A stretch of 64,000 nucleotides of DNA from an uncultured Bacteroidales bacterium (GCA_949289565.1 CASEOO010000016.1:1-64000); one strand, 5' to 3'. Shown: positions 54,207 through 63,481, counted from the first letter of the stretch. Notes: a model not told the origin generated them from the sequence alone. Program-made: numbers and translations.

Positions 54207-55301
54207 TCATTTTTTATATTTCTTTTCATAAAAACGTTTCCGGCATACTGTACCATGGAAGACCTTTTTTCTGATACGTATATCGACGCCGGTGCCTAAA
54301 ACGCTGTATGGAGATTCCACGAAAGCCAGGCAAACGCTCCTGTCAGTGGAAATCGAATGGTAGCCAGTAGTCACCTCCCCTATCTGCCTGCCATCCGCCT
54401 CCACAGGATAGCCAGCACGGGGTATTGCCCTGTCAGAAAGTTCTATGCCTGCGAGCTTCCGTTTCAGACCTGCGGCCTTGAGCTCCTCGACAGCCTTTTT
54501 ACCGATGAAATCAGGCTTGTCCAGTTTAACAAACATGCCCAGGCCTGCCTCCAGAGGAGATATGTTCTCGGACAGCTCATGGCCGTAAAGCGGCAGGCCT
54601 GCCTCAAAGCGCAGAGTATCCCTGCAGCCAAGCCCGCATGGTTTGACCTCTGCCGCCAGCAGAACATCCCAGATTTTCCTGGTGACTTCAGGTGATGCAT
54701 AGAATTCGAATCCATCCTCCCCTGTATAGCCGCTGCGGCTGGCTATCACATATTCGCCATTCCAGGACACTTCCTTGAACGTGTAGAACACCTGGTCCGA
54801 AAGATCCATTCCCAGCGCTTCCGACACCGTCTTCTCCGCATCAGGGCCCTGCAGAGCTATCTGTCCGAATTTTTCTGATTCGTCAGATGCTTCGATATTC
54901 CACCCTGAAGCTTCACGGCAGATCCACTCATAGTCTTTAGCAATATTGGAAGCATTCACCACCAGCATCCACGTTCCGGGCTCAGGCATTCTGTAAACCA
55001 GAAGGTCATCCACCACCCCGCCTTCAGGATAAAGCATCATGCCGTACTGGATATGCCCTGCTTCGAGTTTCGTCACATCATTAGTGAAAACGTGGTTTAC
55101 GAAAGCCTCGGCGTCAGGCCCTGCAATGAAAATTTCTCCCATGTGCGATACATCGAACATTCCCCGGCTCTTCCTCACGGCGAGGTGCTCAGAAGCGATG
55201 TCCGAATACTGGATGGGCATCATGAAACCGCCGAAAGGACTCATTTGCGCGCCTAAGGATACATGGCTGTCATACAGACAGGTTTTCTTCAAATTCTCCA
55301 T
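54207..55301 (-). CDS. gcvT: Glycine cleavage system T protein (aminomethyltransferase)
   Basis: A 364-residue tetrahydrofolate-dependent enzyme: KSRGMFDVSHMGEIFI, SRSGYTGEDGFEF and GLGCRDTLRFEAGLPLYGHEL are diagnostic. It takes methylene from the H-protein arm to make 5,10-methylene-THF and ammonia. Follows lplA with a 28-base gap and precedes gcvH by 54 bases. Confidence 0.96.
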   Translation of the reverse strand: MENLKKTCLYDSHVSLGAQMSPFGGFMMPIQYSDIASEHLAVRKSRGMFDVSHMGEIFIAGPDAEAFVNHVFTNDVTKLEAGHIQYGMMLYPEGGVVDDLLVYRMPEPGTWMLVVNASNIAKDYEWICREASGWNIEASDESEKFGQIALQGPDAEKTVSEALGMDLSDQVFYTFKEVSWNGEYVIASRSGYTGEDGFEFYASPEVTRKIWDVLLAAEVKPCGLGCRDTLRFEAGLPLYGHELSENISPLEAGLGMFVKLDKPDFIGKKAVEELKAAGLKRKLAGIELSDRAIPRAGYPVEADGRQIGEVTTGYHSISTDRSVCLAFVESPYSVLGTGVDIRIRKKVFHGTVCRKRFYEKKYKK

Positions 55302-55329
55302 ATTGTCATTCTATAAAGTCATTGAAATT

Positions 55330-56049
55330 TCATGTTTTACGTATTCGTCCGGCTATGAATCGCGGGTCCAGGTAGGAAGCCATGACGGATTCTATCCGGG
55401 AAATGTCGCCTTCCGGCAATATCTTCTCTCCGTCGCAAAAAAACTTGACCAGTTCAGAGCGCAATGCGCCAATATCAATGTCAGAAAATTCAGAAAGATT
55501 CGCGACTCTCTGCCTCACAGATGCAATTCCCTTTGACCTTAGCTTCTCTGGCGAAGGTGTTATGGCCCTCTGCATTATGTCCAAATCCTCGTGGCAAAGA
55601 AGGGATGCGTGCATGACATTGCGGAATCCGGTGCTGTAAAAAGCGCTTCCGGACACTTTTCTCCCGCATATCATGATATCGTTCCTCCCTGAGGGCCACG
55701 CATCGAAGCCCTGCTGTCTGAGAAACAGGGCCAGCAATGATATGAAGCTGCTGAAAAGCCATGCTTTGTCATTCCCTCCTGACACTGCCGAAATCATGAG
55801 ATTCCCCCTGTCTGCGTAGACACAGCCTCCTCCGCTCTTCCTCCGGAATACGCCGATGCCGTGTTCACGGCAATATGGAAGATTCACCTCTGCTTCCATA
55901 TCCTGGTTTCTGCCGAAAATCACAGCAGGGTCTGTCTGCCAAAGCAAAAGATAGTCCCCGCTGAAATTTCGCGCCAGATACTCTTCAGCCGCGAGATAGA
56001 AGGCCGGAGGCCTGCCAGGCTCAGAAAACGGGAAAACGATGTTCTTCAT
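55330..56049 (-). CDS. lplA: Lipoate-protein ligase A (short form)
   Basis: A 239-residue lipoyl ligase fold: FGRNQDMEAEVN, GVFRRKSGGGCVYADRGNLMIS (the RRxSGGGxVxHDxGN-like motif, with Tyr-Ala instead of HD) and GRKVSGSAF containing the catalytic lysine. It lacks the ~90-residue C-terminal domain of E. coli LplA, whose function can be supplied by a partner. As first gene of the gcv cluster it most plausibly lipoylates GcvH using salvaged lipoate. Only 27 bases separate it from the choloylglycine hydrolase-like gene upstream. Confidence 0.88.
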   Translation of the reverse strand: MKNIVFPFSEPGRPPAFYLAAEEYLARNFSGDYLLLWQTDPAVIFGRNQDMEAEVNLPYCREHGIGVFRRKSGGGCVYADRGNLMISAVSGGNDKAWLFSSFISLLALFLRQQGFDAWPSGRNDIMICGRKVSGSAFYSTGFRNVMHASLLCHEDLDIMQRAITPSPEKLRSKGIASVRQRVANLSEFSDIDIGALRSELVKFFCDGEKILPEGDISRIESVMASYLDPRFIAGRIRKT

Positions 56050-56076
56050 ATAGACATCAGCGCGTCTCCTGACCTG

Positions 56077-57171
56077 CTATTTGACCTTTATGAACTCCAC
56101 CGGCTGTTCCTGCACCCGGTCAAGAGGGGCAGATGTGAATTTGACCTTGTCAAATCTGATGGCTTTGAGGTCAATGCACCTGATAGTGGAATTCCACGCC
56201 GTCCTGTAGTAGAACCTCAACGCTTTCAAATCCGACGAAGTGGTCCACTGAGTCGCACTCGGGACATTCTCAGGGAGAGGCCCGGATGAAGGCGCATGTT
56301 CAATGCCCACAGGGATGTCGAAATTGTTCAATATCTGGAAAGTTTCCTTCACGGTTTCAAAACCGGTGGCGTATTGCGGAGCAGTAGTCTGGTAGAATGC
56401 CGCGCGGACGAAGCGGGACGGAGGCGTGACATCTCCCGGAATTCCTCTGAAACCTGTGCCCGCCCCGAATGAAGAAAGCATGACACCCTCAGCGAGTTTC
56501 TGCGGCTGGGCATTCCCGGGGTAAAGGTTTACATAATTGTTCAAATTCGTCATCTGCCATTCATATCCAGGTGAATTGGTAAGCACTCCGAGCTTGTTCT
56601 CATAGAACTTCGGCTCTCCCCCGACTATTTCCAGTACTGCCTGGCGGCCTGATGCATCACCTATTCTCCAGTGGACTGTCTGCATCTGAGGGCTCAGGGA
56701 CACCACGTGCACCTTCTCTATGGATTCGATGACCTCGTCCACCGTGGAGAAGTTGCCGAGCATCCAAGCCACAAGCTGCATGTCAGTCAGAGTAGATGAA
56801 TTCAAAGTAGAATCATATTTTTCATACTGTCCGTATCCGGGAAAGAAGAACAGCCCGGCAGAAAGCCCGGCTTCATTCAATCCTTCAGTCACGAACTCGT
56901 CTTGCATCACGGATATGCCGGCATATCCATATTTTGAAGTGAATTTCATCCCGTTCACTCCAGACGGAGTGAATGCGGTCTGTGCATAGCCTCTCGGCAC
57001 CACGACATAGCGGCTCTGGAGAAAACTCCCGCCCCATTCGCAAGTTCTGGCCAGCACATAGCTGGAGTCTTTGGCTGTCAGAGTGATGCCTGTGCAGGCT
57101 TTCGATTCATAAGATGCCCCCGCGGCCATGATGGCTGCGGCAGACAGAATCAGTGCAGTTTTCAGATTCAT
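56077..57171 (-). CDS. Choloylglycine hydrolase-family (Ntn) amidase, exported
   Basis: A 364-residue linear-amide C-N hydrolase. A signal peptide precedes C26 (SKA-CTGITL), the N-terminal nucleophile exposed by cleavage. Conserved companions follow: Arg in VLARTCEWG (position 18 numbering), NEAGLSAGLFFFPGY, Asn in GVLTNSPGYEWQ, and Arg in PPSRFVRAAF. The family includes bile salt hydrolases and penicillin V acylases; the GLFFFPGY segment looks more acylase-like than BSH-like, but substrate cannot be settled. Lies between a DPP4-like peptidase and lplA on the same strand. Confidence 0.85.
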   Translation of the reverse strand: MNLKTALILSAAAIMAAGASYESKACTGITLTAKDSSYVLARTCEWGGSFLQSRYVVVPRGYAQTAFTPSGVNGMKFTSKYGYAGISVMQDEFVTEGLNEAGLSAGLFFFPGYGQYEKYDSTLNSSTLTDMQLVAWMLGNFSTVDEVIESIEKVHVVSLSPQMQTVHWRIGDASGRQAVLEIVGGEPKFYENKLGVLTNSPGYEWQMTNLNNYVNLYPGNAQPQKLAEGVMLSSFGAGTGFRGIPGDVTPPSRFVRAAFYQTTAPQYATGFETVKETFQILNNFDIPVGIEHAPSSGPLPENVPSATQWTTSSDLKALRFYYRTAWNSTIRCIDLKAIRFDKVKFTSAPLDRVQEQPVEFIKVK

Positions 57172-57250
57172 GATGGCTATCAGTTTACATTAACGTCAAT
57201 CTCAATAAATCCGGACAGGCAGTTCTGATTTTCCAATGTTCCCATAAATA

Positions 57251-57287
57251 AAATTTAACCTGCCTGTGCGGAAGGCAGGTTAAATTT
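57251..57287 (-). terminator. Strong intrinsic terminator after the S9 peptidase gene
   Basis: Perfect 15-bp inverted repeat: AAATTTAACCTGCCT (57251-57265) / AGGCAGGTTAAATTT (57273-57287) with loop GTGCGGA. The T-rich arm after the GC-rich part serves as U-tract in either direction. Confidence 0.8.
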
Positions 57288-57328
57288 ATGGAGTAATTAA
57301 TGAAAAAGCAACAAAAGGACGAGAAAAA

Positions 57329-59473
57329 TTACAGATAATCCTCGAAGTACATTGTCACTTTGTCCATCAGATGGATGCGGTCCCGCCCCATGACATTGTG
57401 CTGCGCACAAGGATATGGAAAATAGTCCACCTGAACATGGTTTTTGATGCATTCCCGTATGAAATTCAGGCTGTGCTGCCATACTACGACATTGTCCACC
57501 GCCCCTTGGCAGACAAGCAGCTTGCCTTTCAGGTCTGCGGCCTTGTTTATCAGGCTGGTGAGGGCATAGCCTTCAGGATTCATCTGCGGACTCTCCATAT
57601 ATCTCTCCCCGTACATGACCTCGTACCATTTCCAGTCTATCACCGGGCCTCCGGCCACGGCCACCTTGAAGACTTCCGGATAGTTCGTGATGAGTGATAT
57701 GGTCATGAATCCGCCATAGCTCCATCCATGCACGCCTATCCTGCCGCTGTCCACATACGGAAGGTTCATCAACATCCTGACCCCCTCCATCTGGTCAGCC
57801 ATTTCAGCCTGGCCGCACTGCCTGTGAATAGCCTTTTCGTACTCAGCCCCACGGTTCAGCGTGCCTCGGTTGTCCTGGACATATACGATGTATCCATGCT
57901 GCGCCATATACATTTCCCACCGTCTCAGCTCTCCGAGCCAGGTATTCTTCACCAGCTGCGAGTGCGGGCCTCCGTACACATACAATATTACAGGATATTT
58001 CTTTGACGGGTCAAAATCTCGCGGTTTTACAAGACGCCAGTAATTATCGTATTTCCCGTCTGCGCTTCTGACCGTGCCCAGCGATATTTCACAAAAGCCA
58101 TAATCAGCCACTGGATTCTGTGCTGTGAGAAGATTCACCCGGCGTCCTCCTGAAACTTGGCACAAGTCCACGACACGTGGCGTATAAAGATTGCTGTAAC
58201 TGTCAGTGAAATATTGTCCGTCAGGACTCAGGCTTATGTCATGCCATCCTTCTGTTTCTGTCAGCCGTATGGGCTTGCCTCCGCGGATGCCGACACAGAA
58301 AAGGTGGTTCTCTATAGGAGAAACTTCTGCTGAAGTATAATAAACTTTACTGCCGTCATTGCCGATGTAGGCGACATCGGCATCTGTCTTGGAAAGTCTG
58401 CGGATATTGCCTTCCAGGTCACAGAGGTATAGATTCTTGTAGCCGTCACGGTTGTCTGTCCTGTATATGAAGAGGTCGTTGCGCCCTTTCAGGAACCATA
58501 CCGGGTCCTGTGGCTCGACGAAGCGGTCATTGTCTTCAGACAATATAGTGCGGACAAAGCTCCCGGTGGATGCATCATAGGCATTCAGCCTCATGTGTTT
58601 CTGCGTTCTGTCGAGCACTTGCACCAGAACAAGACGGTCGTCGGGACTCCATGTAACGCCTGCCAGATACTGGTCATGGCCGAAATCGTCGCAGTCAAGC
58701 CATGCCGTGACGCCGGAAGAGAAGTCATAAACGCCGAGCCTGACATTTTCTGACGCCATTCCAGCCATGGGATACCGGATTTCAAACAGAGAGCCGGTGC
58801 GAGTGTTGATGTCCAGAAGAGGGAATGTCCCGACTGCACTTTCGTCTTTCCGGTAGAACGCCGTCTTTTTCCCTGACGGGGAAAGAAAAATCCCTTTTGT
58901 GATGCCGAACTCATTCCTGCTGACTATCTGCCCGTAGCTGACAGCCGGATCTTCTGAAACTGCGACTGGATAGGCATTGCCGAAGTCATCGCAGAAATAC
59001 AAGCTGTTTCCTTTCGTATATAGATGGAATCCAGCAGGGTTCAATGTCAGGTTCATGGCATCCTGAGGTATCGGGATTCTGGCTTCAAGTGCCTTGTCCA
59101 GAACATTCACCATATATACAGTATCTCTGCAAAAAAATGCGGCGAGGTCGCGGTTCACCCATTCAAGGAATTTTGCAGATGCTGTCCCTGTGGCGGCCTG
59201 CAGTTCTGAAGATGAGAGCAGGCTGGAGTTCTCTCCCGAAAGCGGGTTCATGGCGACGAGAGCCCCGTTCTCAAAGCGTGTCAAGGTTCTGCTGTCAGGC
59301 CTCCATATCGTCTGGTAATCTTCCGGGTACAGGTCATATCCCAGCACGGCATCCTCCATGGTCAGGAAACGGCCTGACCCGGCATCTTGCGACCTGGTCG
59401 CAATGACTCCAGGCTGTGCGAAGAGCTGCATCGCCATAAAGCAGCCCGCAATCAACAGTAAATTCTTTTTCAT
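57329..59473 (-). CDS. S9 family peptidase (dipeptidyl peptidase IV-like), exported
   Basis: A 714-residue periplasmic serine peptidase: signal peptide MKKNLLLIAGCFMAMQLFAQ, an N-terminal beta-propeller (residues ~40-450), and an alpha/beta hydrolase domain with GWSYGGFM (Ser near 586), GAVDNVV (Asp near 658) and PCAQHNVMG (His near 691). It removes Xaa-Pro or Xaa-Ala dipeptides in Bacteroidetes peptide catabolism. The start is the ATG at 59473; the TTG at 59482 is rejected. Confidence 0.93.
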   Translation of the reverse strand: MKKNLLLIAGCFMAMQLFAQPGVIATRSQDAGSGRFLTMEDAVLGYDLYPEDYQTIWRPDSRTLTRFENGALVAMNPLSGENSSLLSSSELQAATGTASAKFLEWVNRDLAAFFCRDTVYMVNVLDKALEARIPIPQDAMNLTLNPAGFHLYTKGNSLYFCDDFGNAYPVAVSEDPAVSYGQIVSRNEFGITKGIFLSPSGKKTAFYRKDESAVGTFPLLDINTRTGSLFEIRYPMAGMASENVRLGVYDFSSGVTAWLDCDDFGHDQYLAGVTWSPDDRLVLVQVLDRTQKHMRLNAYDASTGSFVRTILSEDNDRFVEPQDPVWFLKGRNDLFIYRTDNRDGYKNLYLCDLEGNIRRLSKTDADVAYIGNDGSKVYYTSAEVSPIENHLFCVGIRGGKPIRLTETEGWHDISLSPDGQYFTDSYSNLYTPRVVDLCQVSGGRRVNLLTAQNPVADYGFCEISLGTVRSADGKYDNYWRLVKPRDFDPSKKYPVILYVYGGPHSQLVKNTWLGELRRWEMYMAQHGYIVYVQDNRGTLNRGAEYEKAIHRQCGQAEMADQMEGVRMLMNLPYVDSGRIGVHGWSYGGFMTISLITNYPEVFKVAVAGGPVIDWKWYEVMYGERYMESPQMNPEGYALTSLINKAADLKGKLLVCQGAVDNVVVWQHSLNFIRECIKNHVQVDYFPYPCAQHNVMGRDRIHLMDKVTMYFEDYL

Positions 59474-59539
59474 GTTTTCCAAATTAACGTCTGTTCTGTC
59501 TCTGCACAGAATATGTCTGCGAAATTAATCAAAAAAGTC

Positions 59540-59547
59540 TATATTTG
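59540..59547 (+). promoter_or_regulatory. -7 box of the GSCFA gene
   Basis: TATATTTG, full -7 match. Its predicted start near 59554 excludes the upstream in-frame ATG at 59513 and supports 59573. Confidence 0.55.
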
Positions 59548-59572
59548 TGAATCAGCAGATAAATCAGGAAAA

Positions 59573-60466
59573 ATGAAACTACAGACTCCTGTGGAAGTGA
59601 AGGCAGGCCAAGTGACTTTCTCTCCTTCGGACAAGATCATGGTGCTGGGCAGCTGCTTCGCTGACAACATAGGGCAAAAGATGAAGAATATCGGCATGGA
59701 TGCGATGGTGAATCCTTTCGGGACTCTTTACAATCCAGCGTCCATTTCTTATGCTGTGGACAGGCTCAAGAGCGGAACTCCTTTTTCAGCTTCCGAATGC
59801 AGGATGATGGGAAGCGGGGCCGGGATGGTCTGTTCTTTCAGCCATCACACATCTTTCGCCAGAAAGTCGGAGGAGGAATTCCTGGCTCACGCCAATGCCG
59901 TACTGTCTGATGCATCTGATTTTTTCAGGTCGTGCAGCCTGTTGATCATCACCCTCGGCACCAGCTGGTGCTACAAGCATGTCGCAGATGACAGGATAGT
60001 GTCAAACTGCCTGAAAAGGGATGCGAAGGAATTCATCAGGCTAAGGCTCGGCGTGGAAGACTCCGCAGCCTTGATTGAGCAGGCTTTAAGCCTGGCCGGG
60101 AATGAAGATGTCCCGCCAGAGAATTTCCGTGAAAAGAGGGTCATATTCACTGTGAGCCCCATCAGGCATCTCAGAGACGGAGCACATGAAAACCAGCTGA
60201 GCAAGGCTGCCCTTCTGCTGGCTGTAGACGAAATCTGCCGGAAACATGATTTCTGCGGATATTTCCCAGCATATGAAATAGTCATGGATGAGCTTCGCGA
60301 CTACCGTTTCTACGCTGAAGACATGGTGCATCCTTCTGCCCAGGCTGTAGAATACATATGGGAAAGATTCTGCGAGGCCGCTGTTTCAGAAAAGGACAGA
60401 GAAACCATACGGAAAATGGAAAAGACATTCCGCCAGTCCTGCCACAGGCCGAATCTGGCATTATAA
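59573..60466 (+). CDS. GSCFA domain-containing protein
   Basis: A 297-residue protein with the family signature near its start (MVLGSCFADNIGQKMK) and later LIITLGTSWCYKH, FTVSPIRHLRDGAHENQLSKA and DMVHPSAQAVEYIWERF. These blocks resemble SGNH-type esterase motifs (GSC/F, G-T-S, and a D-x-x-H), so an esterase activity is likely, but the substrate of GSCFA proteins is not known. Divergent from the S9 peptidase gene. Confidence 0.9.
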   Translation: MKLQTPVEVKAGQVTFSPSDKIMVLGSCFADNIGQKMKNIGMDAMVNPFGTLYNPASISYAVDRLKSGTPFSASECRMMGSGAGMVCSFSHHTSFARKSEEEFLAHANAVLSDASDFFRSCSLLIITLGTSWCYKHVADDRIVSNCLKRDAKEFIRLRLGVEDSAALIEQALSLAGNEDVPPENFREKRVIFTVSPIRHLRDGAHENQLSKAALLLAVDEICRKHDFCGYFPAYEIVMDELRDYRFYAEDMVHPSAQAVEYIWERFCEAAVSEKDRETIRKMEKTFRQSCHRPNLAL

Positions 60467-60502
60467 TTCTACTGCAGTCTCAATTTATAACAGTCTCTAA
60501 TC

Positions 60503-61456
60503 ATGAAAATCAAAAAGATTCATATCCTGGCATTGCTTAATATTGCGGCGGCCGCCGCAATCGGCATATCGGCAGGAATGCTGTACAAATATTATATGAA
60601 AGACAGGGCGGCAGAAAAGCTGAGGGACAAGATCGAGGAGATAGTCGATTCCGTGGACGCCCGCATCGGCGTGGGAGCGGTTTTGCCAGACGGAGATTCG
60701 CTGGCGGTATACGGAGGTTTGCGGAATGGCAATTCTACCTGCGATTCTGAAAGGTTTCCGATGCTGAGCGTCTTCAAGTTCCATCAAGCATTGGCCGTGT
60801 GCGGCTGGCTTCGTGAAGGCAGGATTCCTCTTTCCGCAAAAATTAAGGTTGACAAAAGTGAACTGCATGACGGGACATGGAGCCCTCTGCGTGAAGATTA
60901 TCCTTCAGGAGGTGATTTTTCCTGGGGAGACCTGCTGGAATATACCCTGGCGTTCAGTGACAACAACGCCTGTGACATTCTTTTCAGCCGGACTTGCGGA
61001 CCGTCCTGGACTGATTCTTATATAAAGTCTCTCGGAGAGACAGGATTCAGCATAGAATGTACAGAGAATATGATGCATGAGGATTTGAGCAAGTGCCTGC
61101 TGAACTGGAGCACTCCCCTTTCGGCGGCGAGGATTCTGGAAAAGTTCTATGAATGCAGAAAAGTTGACGAGTATTCGGAATTTGTGTGGAAAACTATGGC
61201 TGGATGCCGAACAGGTGAAGGCAGGATTCCTGAATATATCCATGGCGATGCCGCGGAAATAGCGCACAAGACCGGGACAGGCGACACAGGTGCGGATGGC
61301 AGAATAATGGCTGTCAATGACATAGGAACTGTAGTGCTGAAGGATGGACGGCATTTTTCCCTGGCGGTGTTTATCTCTGATGCTGGATGCAGCATGGAGG
61401 AGTGCGAGGAGACAATAGCCCGCATAGCCCTGGCAGTAATGGATGCCGTCAGATGA
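60503..61456 (+). CDS. Class A beta-lactamase (subclass A2, CfxA/CepA/CblA-like)
   Basis: A 317-residue serine beta-lactamase: N-terminal signal/anchor (ILALLNIAAAAAIGISAGML), active-site S89-V-F-K92, S152-D-N loop (FSDNNACD), an omega-loop glutamate in TENMMHED (E188) with NWSTP, and K256-T-G. The insertion WSPLREDYPSGG before the SDN motif and the NNACDIL context are typical of the Bacteroidetes A2 group. It would hydrolyse penicillins and cephalosporins in the periplasm. No mobile-element sequence is next to it, so it seems chromosomal. Confidence 0.92.
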   Translation: MKIKKIHILALLNIAAAAAIGISAGMLYKYYMKDRAAEKLRDKIEEIVDSVDARIGVGAVLPDGDSLAVYGGLRNGNSTCDSERFPMLSVFKFHQALAVCGWLREGRIPLSAKIKVDKSELHDGTWSPLREDYPSGGDFSWGDLLEYTLAFSDNNACDILFSRTCGPSWTDSYIKSLGETGFSIECTENMMHEDLSKCLLNWSTPLSAARILEKFYECRKVDEYSEFVWKTMAGCRTGEGRIPEYIHGDAAEIAHKTGTGDTGADGRIMAVNDIGTVVLKDGRHFSLAVFISDAGCSMEECEETIARIALAVMDAVR

Positions 61457-61490
61457 TTTTCCAATTTTTTTGCGTTTTTTGCAAAAAAAA

Positions 61491-61522
61491 TTTGCAGGCA
61501 AAGAAATGTTGACTATCTTTGC
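61491..61522 (+). promoter_or_regulatory. tRNA-Phe promoter
   Basis: TTTG at 61491-61494, 19-base spacer, TATCTTTGC at 61514-61522: perfect consensus, 20 bases before the tRNA. Confidence 0.75.
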
Positions 61523-61541
61523 AATCCCAAAACAAAAGAAT

Positions 61542-61614
61542 GGTGTCATAGCTCAGTTGGTAGAGCAAAGGACTGAAAATCCTTGTGTCCCTGGTTCGAT
61601 TCCCGGTGACACCA
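61542..61614 (+). tRNA. tRNA-Phe (anticodon GAA)
   Basis: Full cloverleaf: acceptor GGTGTCA / TGACACC, D-arm with AGCTCAGTTGGTAGAGC, anticodon arm AAGGA-CTGAAAA-TCCTT (anticodon GAA), T-arm GGTTCGATTCC, discriminator A. The 3' CCA is not encoded. Confidence 0.97.
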
Positions 61615-61620
61615 CAGCAG

Positions 61621-61652
61621 AAAAGAGAGTTGCAGAAATGTGGCTCTCTTTT
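61621..61652 (+). terminator. Intrinsic terminator of tRNA-Phe
   Basis: AAAAGAGAG (61621-61629) pairs with CTCTCTTTT (61644-61652), followed by further T. Confidence 0.75.
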
Positions 61653-61669
61653 TATTTCCCCAACATCCG

Positions 61670-61701
61670 TTTTAGTTGTCCTGATAAAACACTAAATTTG
61701 C
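61670..61701 (+). promoter_or_regulatory. Nitroreductase gene promoter
   Basis: Perfect -7 TAAATTTGC (61693-61701); at 19 bases upstream the -33 is TTTT (61670-61673), one mismatch. The predicted start (~61707) excludes the ATG at 61703 and favours 61727. Confidence 0.55.
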
Positions 61702-61726
61702 AATGAATTCGAAAAAAATTGCAGAA

Positions 61727-62260
61727 ATGGATTTTCAGGAACTGATATTGAAGAGACAGAGCACCAGGAAATATCTGGCAAAAGATGTCGACAAGGCTCT
61801 GGTGACCAAATGTCTGGAAGCTGCCAGATTCGCCCCGTCAGCATGCAATTCCCAGCCATGGCATTTCATAGTCATGGATGACAAGGACAAAATCAAGGAA
61901 ATAGGGGAAGCCGCGGCCAGTCTCGGCATGAACAAATTCGCCTCCAGTGTTCCGGTCATGATTGCTGTCGTACTCGAAAAGATGAACTTCACGGCGAAAG
62001 TAGGCAGCATATTGAAAAACAAGGACTACTGCATGCTGGACTTAGGCATAGCAGTCGAACATTTCTGCCTGCAGGCGGCAGAAGAAGGACTCGGCACCTG
62101 CATCCTGGGCTGGTTCGACGAAAAGAAAACCGCCAGACTGCTTGGAGTGCCTAAAGGCAAAAGGATCCCTCTTCTGATCACCCTCGGCTGGCCTGACTGC
62201 GAGATCAGGAACAAAATAAGAAAACCCCTCGAAGAAATATCCTCCTGGAACAGCTACTGA
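61727..62260 (+). CDS. Nitroreductase family FMN oxidoreductase
   Basis: A 177-residue FMN-dependent NAD(P)H oxidoreductase: LKRQSTRKY (FMN phosphate site), [17 protein letters not shown], and [14 protein letters not shown]. It reduces nitro compounds or quinones; natural substrate unknown. The ATG at 61727 ([11 protein letters not shown]) is chosen on promoter position. Ends overlapping queF by 7 bases in convergent orientation. Confidence 0.9.
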   Translation: MDFQELILKRQSTRKYLAKDVDKALVTKCLEAARFAPSACNSQPWHFIVMDDKDKIKEIGEAAASLGMNKFASSVPVMIAVVLEKMNFTAKVGSILKNKDYCMLDLGIAVEHFCLQAAEEGLGTCILGWFDEKKTARLLGVPKGKRIPLLITLGWPDCEIRNKIRKPLEEISSWNSY

Positions 62261-62709
62261 TGCATTTCGAAACGTCTGACCGCCAGGTCCTCATATTTCG
62301 TCCCGGGCCGTCCGTAGTTTGCATACGGATGGATTGATATGCCGCCACGGGGAGTGAACATCCCGGTGACCTCGATATATTTCGGGTCCATCAGCCGTAC
62401 CAGATCCTTCATGATGATATTGACGCAGTCTTCATGAAAATCTCCATGGTTTCTGAAACTGAAAAGATATAGTTTCAGGCTCTTGCTCTCCACCATCCTG
62501 ATGTCGGGAATATAGCTGATGACAATTTCCGCAAAATCCGGCTGTCCTGTGATCGGACAAAGGCTCGTGAATTCCGGGCAGTTGAATTTAACCCAGTAAT
62601 CGTTGTCCCGATGCTTGTTCTCGAAAGTTTCAAGCACCTCAGGCGCATAATCGCCCCTGTAAACAGTCTTAGCTCCGAGAGCTTGCAAATGATCATTTTC
62701 CCTGTTCAT
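62254..62709 (-). CDS. queF: NADPH-dependent 7-cyano-7-deazaguanine reductase
   Basis: A 151-residue unimodular QueF: catalytic C51 in [12 protein letters not shown] with Asp58, and the QueF motif [20 protein letters not shown]. It reduces preQ0 to preQ1 in queuosine synthesis. Follows queC after 5 bases, thus co-transcribed. Confidence 0.96.
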   Translation of the reverse strand: MNRENDHLQALGAKTVYRGDYAPEVLETFENKHRDNDYWVKFNCPEFTSLCPITGQPDFAEIVISYIPDIRMVESKSLKLYLFSFRNHGDFHEDCVNIIMKDLVRLMDPKYIEVTGMFTPRGGISIHPYANYGRPGTKYEDLAVRRFEMHQ

Positions 62710-62714
62710 AAAAT

Positions 62715-63404
62715 TCAGATATTAAAATTCCCCAATGATTCAAGAGCCATATCCCTGTCCTCCAGGTATTTATGAAGTCCTGCGTTCCTCAACCGGCACG
62801 CAGGACAATGTCCGCACCCGTCTCCCGGAATCCCGTTATAGCATGTCAGTGTCTCATTCCTGACAATGCCGAATACTCCCAGGCTGTCGGCCAATGCCCA
62901 GGTCTGAGCCTTGTCAAGCCACATCAGCGGAGTATGAATGACAAACTGCTCATCCATTGCAAGATTGAGAGAAACATTCAATGATCTGATAAACGAATCC
63001 CTGCAGTCAGGATAGCCGCTGAAATCAGTCTGGGAGACTCCTGTAACCAGGTCGAAAATTCCTTTTTCACGAGCGTACACAGCCGCTATGCTCAGGAAAA
63101 ACAGATTTCTGCCGGGCACAAAAGTGTTCGGGACAGAATGTTCAGGCTTCTCCTGGTCCATAACCATGCCTCTGTCAGTCAGAGAATTTTTACCGATGGA
63201 CGCTATCTGCCCGATATCCACCAGATGAAAATCCACACCGGCCATGCCGGCAATCTTTTTTGCGGCCGCCACTTCGAGGCTATGTTTCTGTCCATATGCA
63301 AATGTAATGGTATGGACCTCTCTGAAACGTTTCAAGGCCCAATATAAACATGTTGCAGAGTCCTGGCCGCCGCTGAAGACCACCAATGCTTTTTCTCGTT
63401 TCAT
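62715..63404 (-). CDS. queC: 7-cyano-7-deazaguanine synthase
   Basis: A 229-residue ATP-dependent preQ0 synthase: PP-loop [15 protein letters not shown] (SGGQDS at 10-15), GRNLFFLS, and the C-terminal zinc site [19 protein letters not shown]. It converts 7-carboxy-7-deazaguanine to preQ0. Between the YhhQ transporter and queF. Confidence 0.97.
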   Translation of the reverse strand: MKREKALVVFSGGQDSATCLYWALKRFREVHTITFAYGQKHSLEVAAAKKIAGMAGVDFHLVDIGQIASIGKNSLTDRGMVMDQEKPEHSVPNTFVPGRNLFFLSIAAVYAREKGIFDLVTGVSQTDFSGYPDCRDSFIRSLNVSLNLAMDEQFVIHTPLMWLDKAQTWALADSLGVFGIVRNETLTCYNGIPGDGCGHCPACRLRNAGLHKYLEDRDMALESLGNFNI

Positions 63405-63481
63405 ATTGAAAATAATTTAACTTTTTACTATGTGCCTGACGGCACAATGAAATAAGAACAAGACTTCATGAATGAGCCTTG

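Noticed and set aside
55302-56076. Glycine riboswitch controlling the glycine cleavage genes
   Set aside because: The gaps before gcvT (28 bases) and lplA (27 bases) are far too short for one.
63405-63481. Possible preQ1 riboswitch ahead of queC (hairpin TGTGCC-TGAC-GGCACA at 63431-63446 and an A-rich tail)
   Set aside because: The 4-base loop lacks the conserved preQ1-I loop and tail pairing; it is just a hairpin between co-directional genes.
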